DNA of 13,314 nt, from NCBI GenBank assembly GCA_045126355.1, contig JBGVOE010000114.1, positions 1-13,314 on the forward strand, given 5' to 3'. The notes under the pieces are model-generated. The model saw only the letters and a list, made by a program, of their open reading frames with translations. It made no database searches and was not told the DNA's origin. The translations under genes were made by a program, and so were the position numbers. Positions within the stretch are counted from its first letter, which is position 1, and each line of letters starts with the position of its first letter. This document shows positions 6,910 to 13,313 of the stretch, one piece after another. This DNA is from CAZSIA01 sp045126355 (GTDB lineage Bacteria; Bacillota_I; Bacilli_A; Acholeplasmatales; Anaeroplasmataceae).

Positions 6910-8517
6910 TTACCAAATACTTTCTAATAAATATTTATTTGCAAAAACACTTTCTACAGATTCAACTAATAACTTGTCTGGTTTTACAAAGAAACTAATG
7001 ACTACTTCATCATTCATATATATTTCAGCAGAACGTGTATCGAAAATCATTCTAACGTGTACTTTATCTTTATTAACAAAACTATATTTCTTGTCAGTAG
7101 AAACTTCCATGCTATGTGAATTTTCATCATACTTAAACCAATGGTTACCAAGATAAATCTTTGTATCTTTTGTAATATCAAATTCCAATTCCATAGGTAA
7201 AGAAATTTGTGTTTCGCCATTAATAGATAAAGAACATTCATCCATACGAAGTTTTTTTATAGAGTCTAATGGCTTTCTAAATAAATGATATTGATCATTC
7301 TCTTTGAAAATTGTCAATTCTGTAAACAATGCCATTGATTGTGCAAATCCAAATCTTCTATTAGGCTCTTTTTCATGGAATAGCCAGTCGTGATCATGAT
7401 CTCTTAACCAAGCAGTATAAATTCTTTTTTTATCATCGCAATAATTGTTGAAAGTTTGACCAGCGTAAACCGAATCACCATAATCCAAATATCTATCTTC
7501 AGTTAAAGCTTTAAAACAAAAATCTTCGAATCTTCCAATTTGATATTTTCCACTAGCACCATATAGTACCCATAATTCTTCATCACTATTAGAAACTTTG
7601 AGTTTAAATAAATCTGGACATTCGTACAAATCCATATTTCTAGAACAAAAATCCCATGTTTTACAATCAGTAGATTTATAGAAACTAACACAGTTTTTAT
7701 TATCATATGTCTCATAAACTGCGATTACCAACGTCTTGTCATCAACTTGAAGGATTTTCGGATCACGCCAAGTCATATAATCAGGTACGTTTATAATAGG
7801 ATTGTTTGGTAAATATGTATAATTTAACCCACCATCAGTACTATATAAGAGATTTTGACATCCGCCTGTTGTTACTTCTGGTCGACCATGATACTGAACA
7901 GTAAATAAATCAGTATATGCAGCTAAAATAACATCATTACCTAAACCAGATATATTATTTTTGTCAATTAACGCGCTACCTGAAGCAATGTGTAACTTGC
8001 TATTTCTAGGCATTAATACATCCTTTATCTCTTCAAAATGAACACCATCTGTACTACGAGCCAATCCCCAAGAAACATTAGTTGCATAATGATGATTAGC
8101 AAATGGATTATGTTGAAAATACATGTTAAACACTCCATAATTATAGAATAAGCCGTTCGGATCATTCATCCACCCGCGCTTAGGCGAAAAATGAATTTGT
8201 TGACGTATTTCCTCATTATATAAATCAGGATATAGCAATTTTTCGGTTTCGATAGGACCTCCAGCAATTATTCCATCAAACAAACATTCATTAACATCAT
8301 CTCTACAAATCAATTTAACTTTTTCGCTATTATATCTTTTTAAATCCATAGCAACATAAAAATCATGTTTTTCATTTGGTAGTGCGATACCAATTAAAAA
8401 TTCATTCTTTACGACACCATCAACTTCCACATCAATGTAGTAAAACGTTTCTGGATTATCACTTCTAACAGGAATGTGCAAATATCCTTTACCAACTAAA
8501 AATTCTTTACTTATCAT
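6910..8517 (-). CDS. Intracellular GH32 beta-fructosidase (levanase/invertase type)
   Basis: This 535-residue glycoside hydrolase family 32 protein has all three catalytic blocks. WMNDPNG carries nucleophile D119, TWRDP carries the transition-state Asp D252, and YECPD carries acid/base E299. QIHFSPKRGW and YFQHNPF frame the first blade of the five-bladed propeller. An N-terminal beta-rich extension (about 1-100) and the usual C-terminal beta-sandwich (about 400-535, with VHVRMIFDTRSAEIYMNDE) complete it. There is no signal peptide, so it hydrolyses imported fructosides (sucrose, fructo-oligosaccharides or related compounds) inside the cell and releases fructose. I chose the ATG at 8517 over the upstream in-frame ATG at 8577. 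A strong AAGGAG lies seven bases before 8517, and the upstream codons lie inside the kinase gene. Only four bases separate it from the kinase stop, so the genes are coupled. The exact linkage specificity cannot be read. Confidence 0.92.
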   Translation of the reverse strand: MISKEFLVGKGYLHIPVRSDNPETFYYIDVEVDGVVKNEFLIGIALPNEKHDFYVAMDLKRYNSEKVKLICRDDVNECLFDGIIAGGPIETEKLLYPDLYNEEIRQQIHFSPKRGWMNDPNGLFYNYGVFNMYFQHNPFANHHYATNVSWGLARSTDGVHFEEIKDVLMPRNSKLHIASGSALIDKNNISGLGNDVILAAYTDLFTVQYHGRPEVTTGGCQNLLYSTDGGLNYTYLPNNPIINVPDYMTWRDPKILQVDDKTLVIAVYETYDNKNCVSFYKSTDCKTWDFCSRNMDLYECPDLFKLKVSNSDEELWVLYGASGKYQIGRFEDFCFKALTEDRYLDYGDSVYAGQTFNNYCDDKKRIYTAWLRDHDHDWLFHEKEPNRRFGFAQSMALFTELTIFKENDQYHLFRKPLDSIKKLRMDECSLSINGETQISLPMELEFDITKDTKIYLGNHWFKYDENSHSMEVSTDKKYSFVNKDKVHVRMIFDTRSAEIYMNDEVVISFFVKPDKLLVESVESVFANKYLLESIW

Positions 8518-8521
8518 AGAC

Positions 8522-8530
8522 TTACTCCTT
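8522..8530 (-). promoter_or_regulatory. Ribosome binding site that fixes the GH32 start
   Basis: The minus strand reads AAGGAG (8525-8530) immediately followed by TAA, the kinase stop codon (8522-8524), and then seven bases later by the ATG at 8517. The overlap of ribosome binding site and stop codon favours 8517 as start and implies translational coupling of kinase and hydrolase. Confidence 0.85.
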
Positions 8531-9835
8531 ATATTCAATATATTCTTTAAAAGATTTACCTTCGAAAATTGATGCAACTAAAATTGCCGCACCATACGCA
8601 GCCTCTTCAAGATGTTTTGGCATAAACAATGGCATATCATAATCTTTTTTAATAATTTTTTGAAAAGCTTTATTTAAACGTACGCCATTACCAGTTCCAA
8701 TCAAATATTTCTTACGACCTGTCACTTTTATAATTTGATCATAAAATTCCTTTAACTCATTACTCATTCCTTTTAAAAATGCATATGTTAAAGCAGCAGG
8801 TGTAAAATTTTTTTCATTTATATTTATAATTGATGCTCTAGCATTTGGATTATGCCTTTCACCTTTGAATTTTGTATTTACAATTGGAATATCTTCATCA
8901 GTTAAATCTAATGCCCATTTGTTCATTATTTCATAATCAAATGGAGTAAATGAAACTTTAGAGAAGAAATTTTTTAACAATTGATAAGAATAACCGCCAC
9001 ACAATGCACCACCAATAATTAAATAAGTATTATCAAAAAAAGGTCTTAATTCACATCCTAAGGGTGCTTCAGTATAATTATCAACGATGAATGTAATTTG
9101 GCTTCCTGTTCCATAATTAAGTACAACACCATCTTTATCTTTTACCGTTCCATAAACCAAAGCTTGATTATCACCTATTGCTGTATAAACTTTAATTTTA
9201 TTTAAATATTCACCAACTATTTGAACTTTCGGTGTAACCTCAGGATAAAATTTAAAATTCAATCCTGCTCTTTCGATTGCAGTTTTATCCCATGAATGTT
9301 CTTTTATATCATATAGACCTAAAGAGGCAGCATTACTTTCATGTAATAAAGGTCTTGTTTTATTTGTCAATCTAATAGCTAAATAATCTCCAACAGTTGA
9401 AATACAAGCAGCATCTATAGGAATTAAGTTATTTATAGTATCAAAATATAAACTTGCTGAACCGAATCCTGTAGCTATATTATATCCAGATAAATTCGTT
9501 AACTTTTCAGCATAACTTTTAGAATCTAACATTTCGTTGCATCTTTCATCTTGCCAAGTAAATAATGGAGATACCGCACTACCCGATTCATTTAAATACA
9601 ATATACCGTGCATTTGATTACTAATTCCACTAGCTTCAACTTCATATAGTTTGCTATAATCTTCTATAGCGCGTAAGCAAATAGAAATAATTCTATCAGC
9701 ATCTTGCATTCGTGCATTATCATCAGTATAAATATTAGCATTGTTTTTGAACGTATCTATCTTACAAATTTTACCTTTTTTATTGATTAGAACCAAACTA
9801 ATTGATGTAGTCCCAATATCAACACCTAAAAACAT
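8522..9835 (-). CDS. FGGY-family carbohydrate kinase, sedoheptulokinase-like
   Basis: This 437-residue kinase has an N-terminal phosphate-binding loop (GVDIGTTS, 4-11). It then shows the set that marks the sedoheptulokinase branch of FGGY kinases: NQMHG (73-77), SPLFTWQDERC (89-99), ATGFGSAS (121-128), SNAASLGLYD (167-176), GDNQA with presumed catalytic base D222, NYGTGSQ (240-246) and GERHNP (325-330). From memory, human SHPK has matching blocks (GQMHG, SHLVTWQDGRC, ATGFG, NAASWG, GDLQAS, GERHLP). It would phosphorylate a ketose, sedoheptulose or a similar sugar, with ATP in the cytoplasm and feed the pentose phosphate pool. Because GH32 releases fructose, a wider ketose specificity is possible. 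It is the first gene of the operon, behind promoter 9890-9917, with a leader of about 48 bases and a weak AGAAGTGG ribosome binding site. Branch assignment is good. The substrate is inference. Confidence 0.85.
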   Translation of the reverse strand: MFLGVDIGTTSISLVLINKKGKICKIDTFKNNANIYTDDNARMQDADRIISICLRAIEDYSKLYEVEASGISNQMHGILYLNESGSAVSPLFTWQDERCNEMLDSKSYAEKLTNLSGYNIATGFGSASLYFDTINNLIPIDAACISTVGDYLAIRLTNKTRPLLHESNAASLGLYDIKEHSWDKTAIERAGLNFKFYPEVTPKVQIVGEYLNKIKVYTAIGDNQALVYGTVKDKDGVVLNYGTGSQITFIVDNYTEAPLGCELRPFFDNTYLIIGGALCGGYSYQLLKNFFSKVSFTPFDYEIMNKWALDLTDEDIPIVNTKFKGERHNPNARASIININEKNFTPAALTYAFLKGMSNELKEFYDQIIKVTGRKKYLIGTGNGVRLNKAFQKIIKKDYDMPLFMPKHLEEAAYGAAILVASIFEGKSFKEYIEYKE

Positions 9836-9889
9836 AAAACCACTTCTTTCTACATTTCAATCATAAATAAACGATAGTTTTCCATCTTC

Positions 9890-9917
9890 ATTATATAAAA
9901 AGTTTACCCTTTGTCAA
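9890..9917 (-). promoter_or_regulatory. Promoter of the catabolic operon
   Basis: The minus strand has TTGACA (9912-9917), a 16-base spacer and TATAAT (9890-9895). Both boxes are perfect sigma-A matches. Transcription should start near 9883, giving a leader of about 48 bases before the kinase ATG at 9835. The -35 box lies inside a 19-bp palindrome, so this strong promoter is probably held off by a repressor. Confidence 0.85.
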
Positions 9918-9929
9918 GCGACTTAACAA
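9911..9929. promoter_or_regulatory. Operator-like 19-bp palindrome over the operon -35 box
   Basis: TTGTCAAGCGACTTAACAA is an inverted repeat of the form TTGTnAAGnnnCTTnACAA, centred on 9920. Seven bases per arm match and only the fifth position and the middle triplet do not. It covers the -35 box of the operon promoter, the classic position for repression. The best candidate binder is the ROK protein encoded divergently 85 bases away. A LacI-type repressor encoded elsewhere is the alternative, because the CG-containing core resembles such sites. Confidence 0.7.
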
Positions 9930-9977
9930 AGTTGTATATAAAAAATAAGGGAAATATTAGAATAAATTTTATGAAAA

Positions 9978-10006
9978 TTGACAAAAAAATTCTAACAATG
10001 TATAAT
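9978..10006 (+). promoter_or_regulatory. Promoter of the ROK regulator gene (consensus sigma-A)
   Basis: TTGACA (9978-9983), 17 bases, TATAAT (10001-10006): a full consensus match with ideal spacing. The -10 box ends only eight bases before the ATG at 10015, so the transcript would start at or within a few bases of the start codon. Confidence 0.88.
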
Positions 10007-10012
10007 TTATAC
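10000..10012. promoter_or_regulatory. 13-bp perfect palindrome over the ROK gene -10 box
   Basis: GTATAATTTATAC is a perfect inverted repeat (six-base arms, one central base) that contains the -10 box and reaches the expected transcription start. It could be an autoregulatory operator. AT-rich palindromes also arise by chance, and its sequence differs from the palindrome at 9911-9929. Confidence 0.35.
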
Positions 10013-10014
10013 AT

Positions 10015-11046
10015 ATGAAAAACACTATTAATGCAGAATTTACAAAAAAAGTTAATCAACAAAAGATACTTCATTTAATTCGCGAAAAAAATTGTTCTAG
10101 AATAGAAATTGCTAACATAACCGGCTTAACTAGAGCGGCTATTTCATTAATTTGCGACAACTTATTAAAAGAAGGGCTAATTATTGAAACACAAGCAAAA
10201 AAATCACAAGGAGGAAGACCTAAAATCGCATTAGAAATCAACAAAAATTACGGATTATTAGGAGCAATATCTTTCTCACGTGAAGAATATCACATCGGAA
10301 TAGCAGATTTTTCTGGTCGTTCAATTCATGAAGAAAAAGGTTTAATGGATAAAAATAATCCAGATGTAACATTAGAGAAAATGGTCACATTTTTTTCAAA
10401 GAATTTAAATAAAGACCAAAAACTATTGGGAATAGGGATTTGTGCGCCTGGTCCGTTAGATAAAAAAGCAGGTAAATTGTTAGATTTAGCAAACCTAAAT
10501 AAGTGGAGTAACTTAAACATTTGCAAATATTTTGAAAACCATCTAAAATGTCGAACAGTATTAGATAATTTTTCAAACGCATTAGCTTTAGCTGAATGTA
10601 TAATTAACGAAAACTGTCAAACAAAATATTTGGTGTTAGTTATCGATAGTGGGTTTGGTTCCGCTGTAATTGCACAAGACTCTTTATCAATGTTATCCGA
10701 ATGCGAATTAGGACATATCACAGTTAATATGTACGGAGAAAAATGTGACTGTGGAAATAAAGGATGTTCAGAATTATACGTTAACGAACACAAGTACAAC
10801 GGAACACCTAAAGAAAGAAAAGAATTTTTTGAAGCATTAAGTTCTACAATAATTACAGCATATAACATATATAAAACAAATCAGGTTTTTATATTTGAAA
10901 CATTTAATGAAGACTTTGTAATTTTCAAAAAAGAATTAAAAAAATATCTTAAGAAAAAATCTAACATTAATTTTGATATACAAAAATCAGTATTAGAAAA
11001 CGAATATATATTCACATCAGTTAATCTTTTATTCTTAAACGACTAA
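10015..11046 (+). CDS. ROK-family transcriptional regulator (NagC/XylR type)
   Basis: This 343-residue protein has an N-terminal winged helix-turn-helix (about 15-70; SRIEIANITGLTRAAIS with GGRPK in the wing) followed by a ROK sugar-sensing domain. Visible ROK marks are GIGICAPGPLD (139-149), LDNFSNALALAE (183-194), and the zinc site made of H234 in ELGHI plus C244, C246 and C251 in CDCGNKGC. It is shorter than the usual 380-400 residues, and the segment after the zinc site looks reduced. It is divergent from the catabolic operon, the usual place for a local sugar-responsive repressor, with operator-like palindromes in the shared 179-base region. The start cannot be moved downstream because the DNA-binding helices begin at once. 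No ribosome binding site fits before this ATG, so leaderless translation is likely. The inducer is unknown. Confidence 0.9.
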   Translation: MKNTINAEFTKKVNQQKILHLIREKNCSRIEIANITGLTRAAISLICDNLLKEGLIIETQAKKSQGGRPKIALEINKNYGLLGAISFSREEYHIGIADFSGRSIHEEKGLMDKNNPDVTLEKMVTFFSKNLNKDQKLLGIGICAPGPLDKKAGKLLDLANLNKWSNLNICKYFENHLKCRTVLDNFSNALALAECIINENCQTKYLVLVIDSGFGSAVIAQDSLSMLSECELGHITVNMYGEKCDCGNKGCSELYVNEHKYNGTPKERKEFFEALSSTIITAYNIYKTNQVFIFETFNEDFVIFKKELKKYLKKKSNINFDIQKSVLENEYIFTSVNLLFLND

Positions 11047-11056
11047 TTAGTAATTT

Positions 11057-11087
11057 GACAACAGGTTATTTCTGTTGTCTTTTTTTT
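11057..11087 (+). terminator. Rho-independent terminator of the ROK regulator gene
   Basis: A perfect 8-bp stem, GACAACAG (11057-11064) with CTGTTGTC (11072-11079), has a seven-base loop and is followed by eight T residues. It lies 10 bases after the stop codon at 11046. Confidence 0.95.
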
Positions 11088-11133
11088 ATCCAAAATTATT
11101 CTTCAAACTCTAATTAACAAACATACAGAGAAT

Positions 11134-11172
11134 AAAAAAGCCTACTTATCTATCAAATGATAATTTCGGCTT
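11134..11172 (-). terminator. Possible second minus-strand terminator
   Basis: AAGCC (11138-11142) pairs with GGCTT (11168-11172) around an inner stem (TATC 11151-11154 with GATA 11159-11162). On the minus strand the outer stem runs into a T-run at 11134-11137. The outer stem is short, so it is a weak call. It would end any minus-strand RNA that passes the hairpin at 11287-11338. Confidence 0.35.
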
Positions 11173-11286
11173 AATTACAATATTTTTGTTATTCTATAAG
11201 ACTATAGTAGTTATATGAATTATATATATCAAATGGGAGCAACCGTAACTACTCCTCCCCAAGTTGATATGGTAGATTCCATTTCT

Positions 11287-11338
11287 TAAAAATAAAAGTA
11301 TCGATTTCCTAGATTGCGAACCTATAAAAACGATACTT
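11287..11338 (-). terminator. Probable terminator of the Fic gene
   Basis: A perfect 8-bp stem, AAGTATCG (11296-11303) with CGATACTT (11331-11338), encloses a 27-base loop that holds a smaller hairpin (TAG..CTA around 11310-11323). On the minus strand it is followed by a T-rich stretch (TTATTTTT). It starts 28 bases after the Fic stop codon. The loop is long for a terminator. Confidence 0.45.
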
Positions 11339-11365
11339 AAATTGTTTTTAATTTATTTTAGTTGT

Positions 11366-12592
11366 TTAAAATTTATATAAAATAATATCATCGTTAATCA
11401 TAAATATTTTTTCATTTTTTGAATTAGTCCTTGAAATCAAAATTTCAAATTTCATTAACTTATTTAAAATTTTTAATGCACCTTGTTTTGTAATATCAAG
11501 CTTACAAAAATCAATAAATCCTCTAAAATTAAACCAACCTTTTTTACTATTAATCATTATTCTTTTTACATAATATGATTCTGTTGGTGATAAGGATTCA
11601 CCTATATGCGCAAGTCTTTCTTTAATTACATTTAAATTCTTGTATACTAGGTAATATTTATTTGATAAATTCAAAAGATACGAAATAAAATAAGTCAAGT
11701 CATTATGCGAAAATCTACTATTGTCTATTGCTTTGTAATAGTTATTTTTATCATCATTAATTGCTTCACTTATAAATGTTGGTAATAACTCGCTCATATC
11801 AGCAAGTAGACTAACCCATAATGATACCATGCGTGCAGTTCTTCCGTTATAATCATAATAAGGATGGATATAAATCATATAATAATGAGCAATGAAAGGT
11901 AAATAAAAATTACGATTATTAATTTCTTTATTAACATATTTAAATAGTGAATCCATACATTCTTCAATTTTCTCTGCTGGACAGCCTTCGTGATCACCAA
12001 CATACACTTTATCTAAACGATAATATTCTCCATCTAATTTAGTATTATCATTTAAACAATCCATAGATAATAAGTTATACAGCATAATCAAATTTTCTTT
12101 ATTGAACTCGGGCTTTTTTAATATAAACTCAAACCCTTTAATCATATTTCTTATAATAATATCATTTGAATCTAGTTCTTCCTTGACGTTATTATAAATA
12201 TCCATCATTTGTCTTCTAGTAGTATTAATACCTTCTATTCTTAAACTACCATCTAATTCAGAAGCCATTCTAGAAACGAAAATATCTTCATAATTATCAG
12301 AAATAATAGTGGATTCCTTTTCTAATAAATCACTATTAATAAATTCAAAGTACTCGTTTAAATAAGTAATTAATTCGTTCGACTTATAATAATACAATCT
12401 TGAAGAATTAAAAGATAAAAGAGGTAATTCAACTTTCGTATCATGTGAAAAAGTATCTTTAAAAACTAAAAACTCTTTTAATTCATGACTTTCAAGTAAA
12501 ATATTATATTTTCTATTCATACGTAAGTCTTCATTAGTAAAAAAATGATTTCCCATTAAAGCCTTTAATAAAATTTCTTCATAATTCTTCAT
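11366..12592 (-). CDS. Fic-domain protein with N-terminal inhibitory helix (class II) and C-terminal winged-helix-like region
   Basis: Fic proteins usually transfer AMP from ATP to a hydroxyl side chain of a target protein. In this 408-residue protein the Fic core is IHPYYDYNGRTARM (H243, D247, N249, G250, R251, R254). The textbook motif HPFx(D/E)GNGRxxR has Gly where this one has Tyr248, in the phosphate-binding loop. An inhibitory-helix motif, S116-x3-E120-G121 (SLRIEG), precedes the core, so the enzyme should be autoinhibited as a class II Fic. The C-terminus (about 335-400; SPTESYYVKRIMI..., ITKQGALKILNKLMKFEIL) looks like a winged helix that could bind DNA. Its promoter carries two 18-bp direct repeats, which suggests autoregulation. 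The start has AAAGGAG ten bases upstream. It follows the penicillin-binding-protein gene on the same strand but has its own promoter. The target is unknown. Confidence 0.9.
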   Translation of the reverse strand: MKNYEEILLKALMGNHFFTNEDLRMNRKYNILLESHELKEFLVFKDTFSHDTKVELPLLSFNSSRLYYYKSNELITYLNEYFEFINSDLLEKESTIISDNYEDIFVSRMASELDGSLRIEGINTTRRQMMDIYNNVKEELDSNDIIIRNMIKGFEFILKKPEFNKENLIMLYNLLSMDCLNDNTKLDGEYYRLDKVYVGDHEGCPAEKIEECMDSLFKYVNKEINNRNFYLPFIAHYYMIYIHPYYDYNGRTARMVSLWVSLLADMSELLPTFISEAINDDKNNYYKAIDNSRFSHNDLTYFISYLLNLSNKYYLVYKNLNVIKERLAHIGESLSPTESYYVKRIMINSKKGWFNFRGFIDFCKLDITKQGALKILNKLMKFEILISRTNSKNEKIFMINDDIILYKF

Positions 12593-12617
12593 TTAGAAAC
12601 AACTCCTTTATACACTT

Positions 12618-12646
12618 ATTGTAAACCACTTCGTAAACTAAGTCAA
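12618..12646 (-). promoter_or_regulatory. Promoter of the Fic gene
   Basis: The minus strand has TTGACT (12641-12646), 17 bases, TACAAT (12618-12623), then a leader of about 20 bases with AAAGGAG before the ATG at 12592. The spacer and -10 box lie inside one copy of an 18-bp repeat, and the other copy sits just upstream of the -35. Confidence 0.8.
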
Positions 12647-12673
12647 GGATATTGTGTAAACCACTTCGTAAAC
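12621..12673. repeat. Two identical 18-bp direct repeats flanking the Fic -35 box (putative operators)
   Basis: GTAAACCACTTCGTAAAC occurs at 12621-12638 and 12656-12673, 35 bp start to start. Each copy is itself two GTAAAC hexamers six bases apart, so four identical half-sites lie in one promoter. The proximal copy covers spacer and -10, and the distal copy lies upstream of -35. Such an arrangement is typical of cooperative repressor binding. The Fic protein's own C-terminal winged-helix-like region is the natural candidate. Confidence 0.75.
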
Positions 12674-12683
12674 CAAACTCAAA

Positions 12684-13122
12684 TCAATTGAGATACAAAA
12701 TAATAGTCCCACCTTCTGGGATTCTTTCACCAAATGCAGGTTCTTGATCTATAACAGTATAACCATTTCCAATATAAAGATATTTATAATATGGAGATGG
12801 TTTTATTTTACTTTTATTTATATTAATAAAGTTAGGAACATTATGATATGGAGTATCTATAAACCATCTTAATTCTTTTTCTATTTGATTTTTATAATCT
12901 TTTTTTACATTTAAAAGAGGTAGTATTTGTTCGAATATTTCACCTACCATAGGTGCTGCAACTACTCCACCGTATTGGATTGTATTTTTAGGATTATCTA
13001 TTGCTAAATAAACAACTGCCTTTGGGTCATTCATAGGTGCAGCCCCCAAAAATGATAGGATGTAGTTTCCTTGCATATACTGTCCGTTTGGTCCAACTTT
13101 TTGGGCTGTTCCCGTTTTACCT
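12684..13122 (-). repeat. Direct-repeat partner of 2772-3211 (duplicated penicillin-binding-protein 3' end)
   Basis: These 439 bases align end to end with 2772-3211 in the same orientation, about 9.9 kb apart. Over 3046-3201 the two copies differ by a single inserted C. Over the remaining 270 or so bases toward the stop codon I count roughly 25 substitutions. Both copies align exactly at the stop codon (TGA). The segment between the copies, about 3212-12683, holds the catabolic operon, the ROK gene and the Fic gene. Confidence 0.88.
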
Positions 13123-13313
13123 CCCACCCTATAACCATCAACATATGCATTTCTTCCTGTACCAAGTGCACTAACACTTTCTAAAGAATGTCTCATAAGA
13201 GCTGATGTGTTTTCACTTATTACTCTTCTTTTAACAATAGGAGTATTTTCTAATACTACATCACCTAATTCATTTACTATCTTTTTAAGTACATAAGGAG
13301 TTAATAAATTGCC
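12684..13313 (-). CDS. Class B penicillin-binding protein (transpeptidase), C-terminal part with one PASTA domain (partial)
   Basis: The visible 209 residues start inside the transpeptidase domain. They include the conserved third active-site motif KTG within VGGKTGTAQK, preceded by the NLLTPYVLKKIV helix and followed by AAPMNDPKAVVYLAIDNP. A linker rich in Lys and Asn leads to a single PASTA domain (VPNFININKSKIKPSPYYKY to the end at ILYLN). The enzyme cross-links peptidoglycan outside the membrane. PASTA-tailed class B proteins of Bacillota include division and sporulation types (PBP2x, SpoVD), and this fragment does not allow a choice. The catalytic Ser and the transmembrane anchor are beyond the right edge. 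The gene is open to the window end. Its last 439 bases are duplicated at 2772-3211. Confidence 0.9.
   Translation of the reverse strand, partial: GNLLTPYVLKKIVNELGDVVLENTPIVKRRVISENTSALMRHSLESVSALGTGRNAYVDGYRVGGKTGTAQKVGPNGQYMQGNYILSFLGAAPMNDPKAVVYLAIDNPKNTIQYGGVVAAPMVGEIFEQILPLLNVKKDYKNQIEKELRWFIDTPYHNVPNFININKSKIKPSPYYKYLYIGNGYTVIDQEPAFGERIPEGGTIILYLN

Larger units (their letters stand above)
11088..11365. other. Gene-free region rich in inverted repeats between the ROK and Fic genes
   Basis: No ORF of meaningful length is present in these 278 bases, but several inverted repeats are. A 7+5-bp hairpin pairs 11226-11232 with 11264-11270 and 11235-11239 with 11255-11259. An alternative 8-bp pairing joins 11206-11213 with 11246-11253 and would exclude the inner part of the first. 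Two terminator-like hairpins (11134-11172 and 11287-11338) are both oriented for minus-strand transcripts. The region could be the structured 3' tail of the Fic mRNA or an independent small RNA. I recognise no known RNA family. Confidence 0.5.

Noticed and set aside
8518..8577. Longer N-terminus for the GH32 protein starting at 8577
   Set aside because: The extra 20 codons lie wholly within the kinase gene in another frame and lack a ribosome binding site. The ATG at 8517 has AAGGAG at ideal distance.
9911..9929. Catabolite-repression (cre) site
   Set aside because: The palindrome contains a CG near the centre and looks LacI-like, but its spacing is longer than a cre and it does not fit the core pattern when aligned.
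11229..11282. 17-codon minus-strand ORF (MESTISTWGGVVTVAPI) as a small toxin or peptide
   Set aside because: No good ribosome binding site, no membrane-like stretch, and the sequence is explained by an RNA hairpin. An equally short ORF exists on the other strand.
12621..12673. Start of a CRISPR array
   Set aside because: Only two 18-bp repeats with a 17-bp gap, placed exactly on promoter boxes, and no cas genes nearby.
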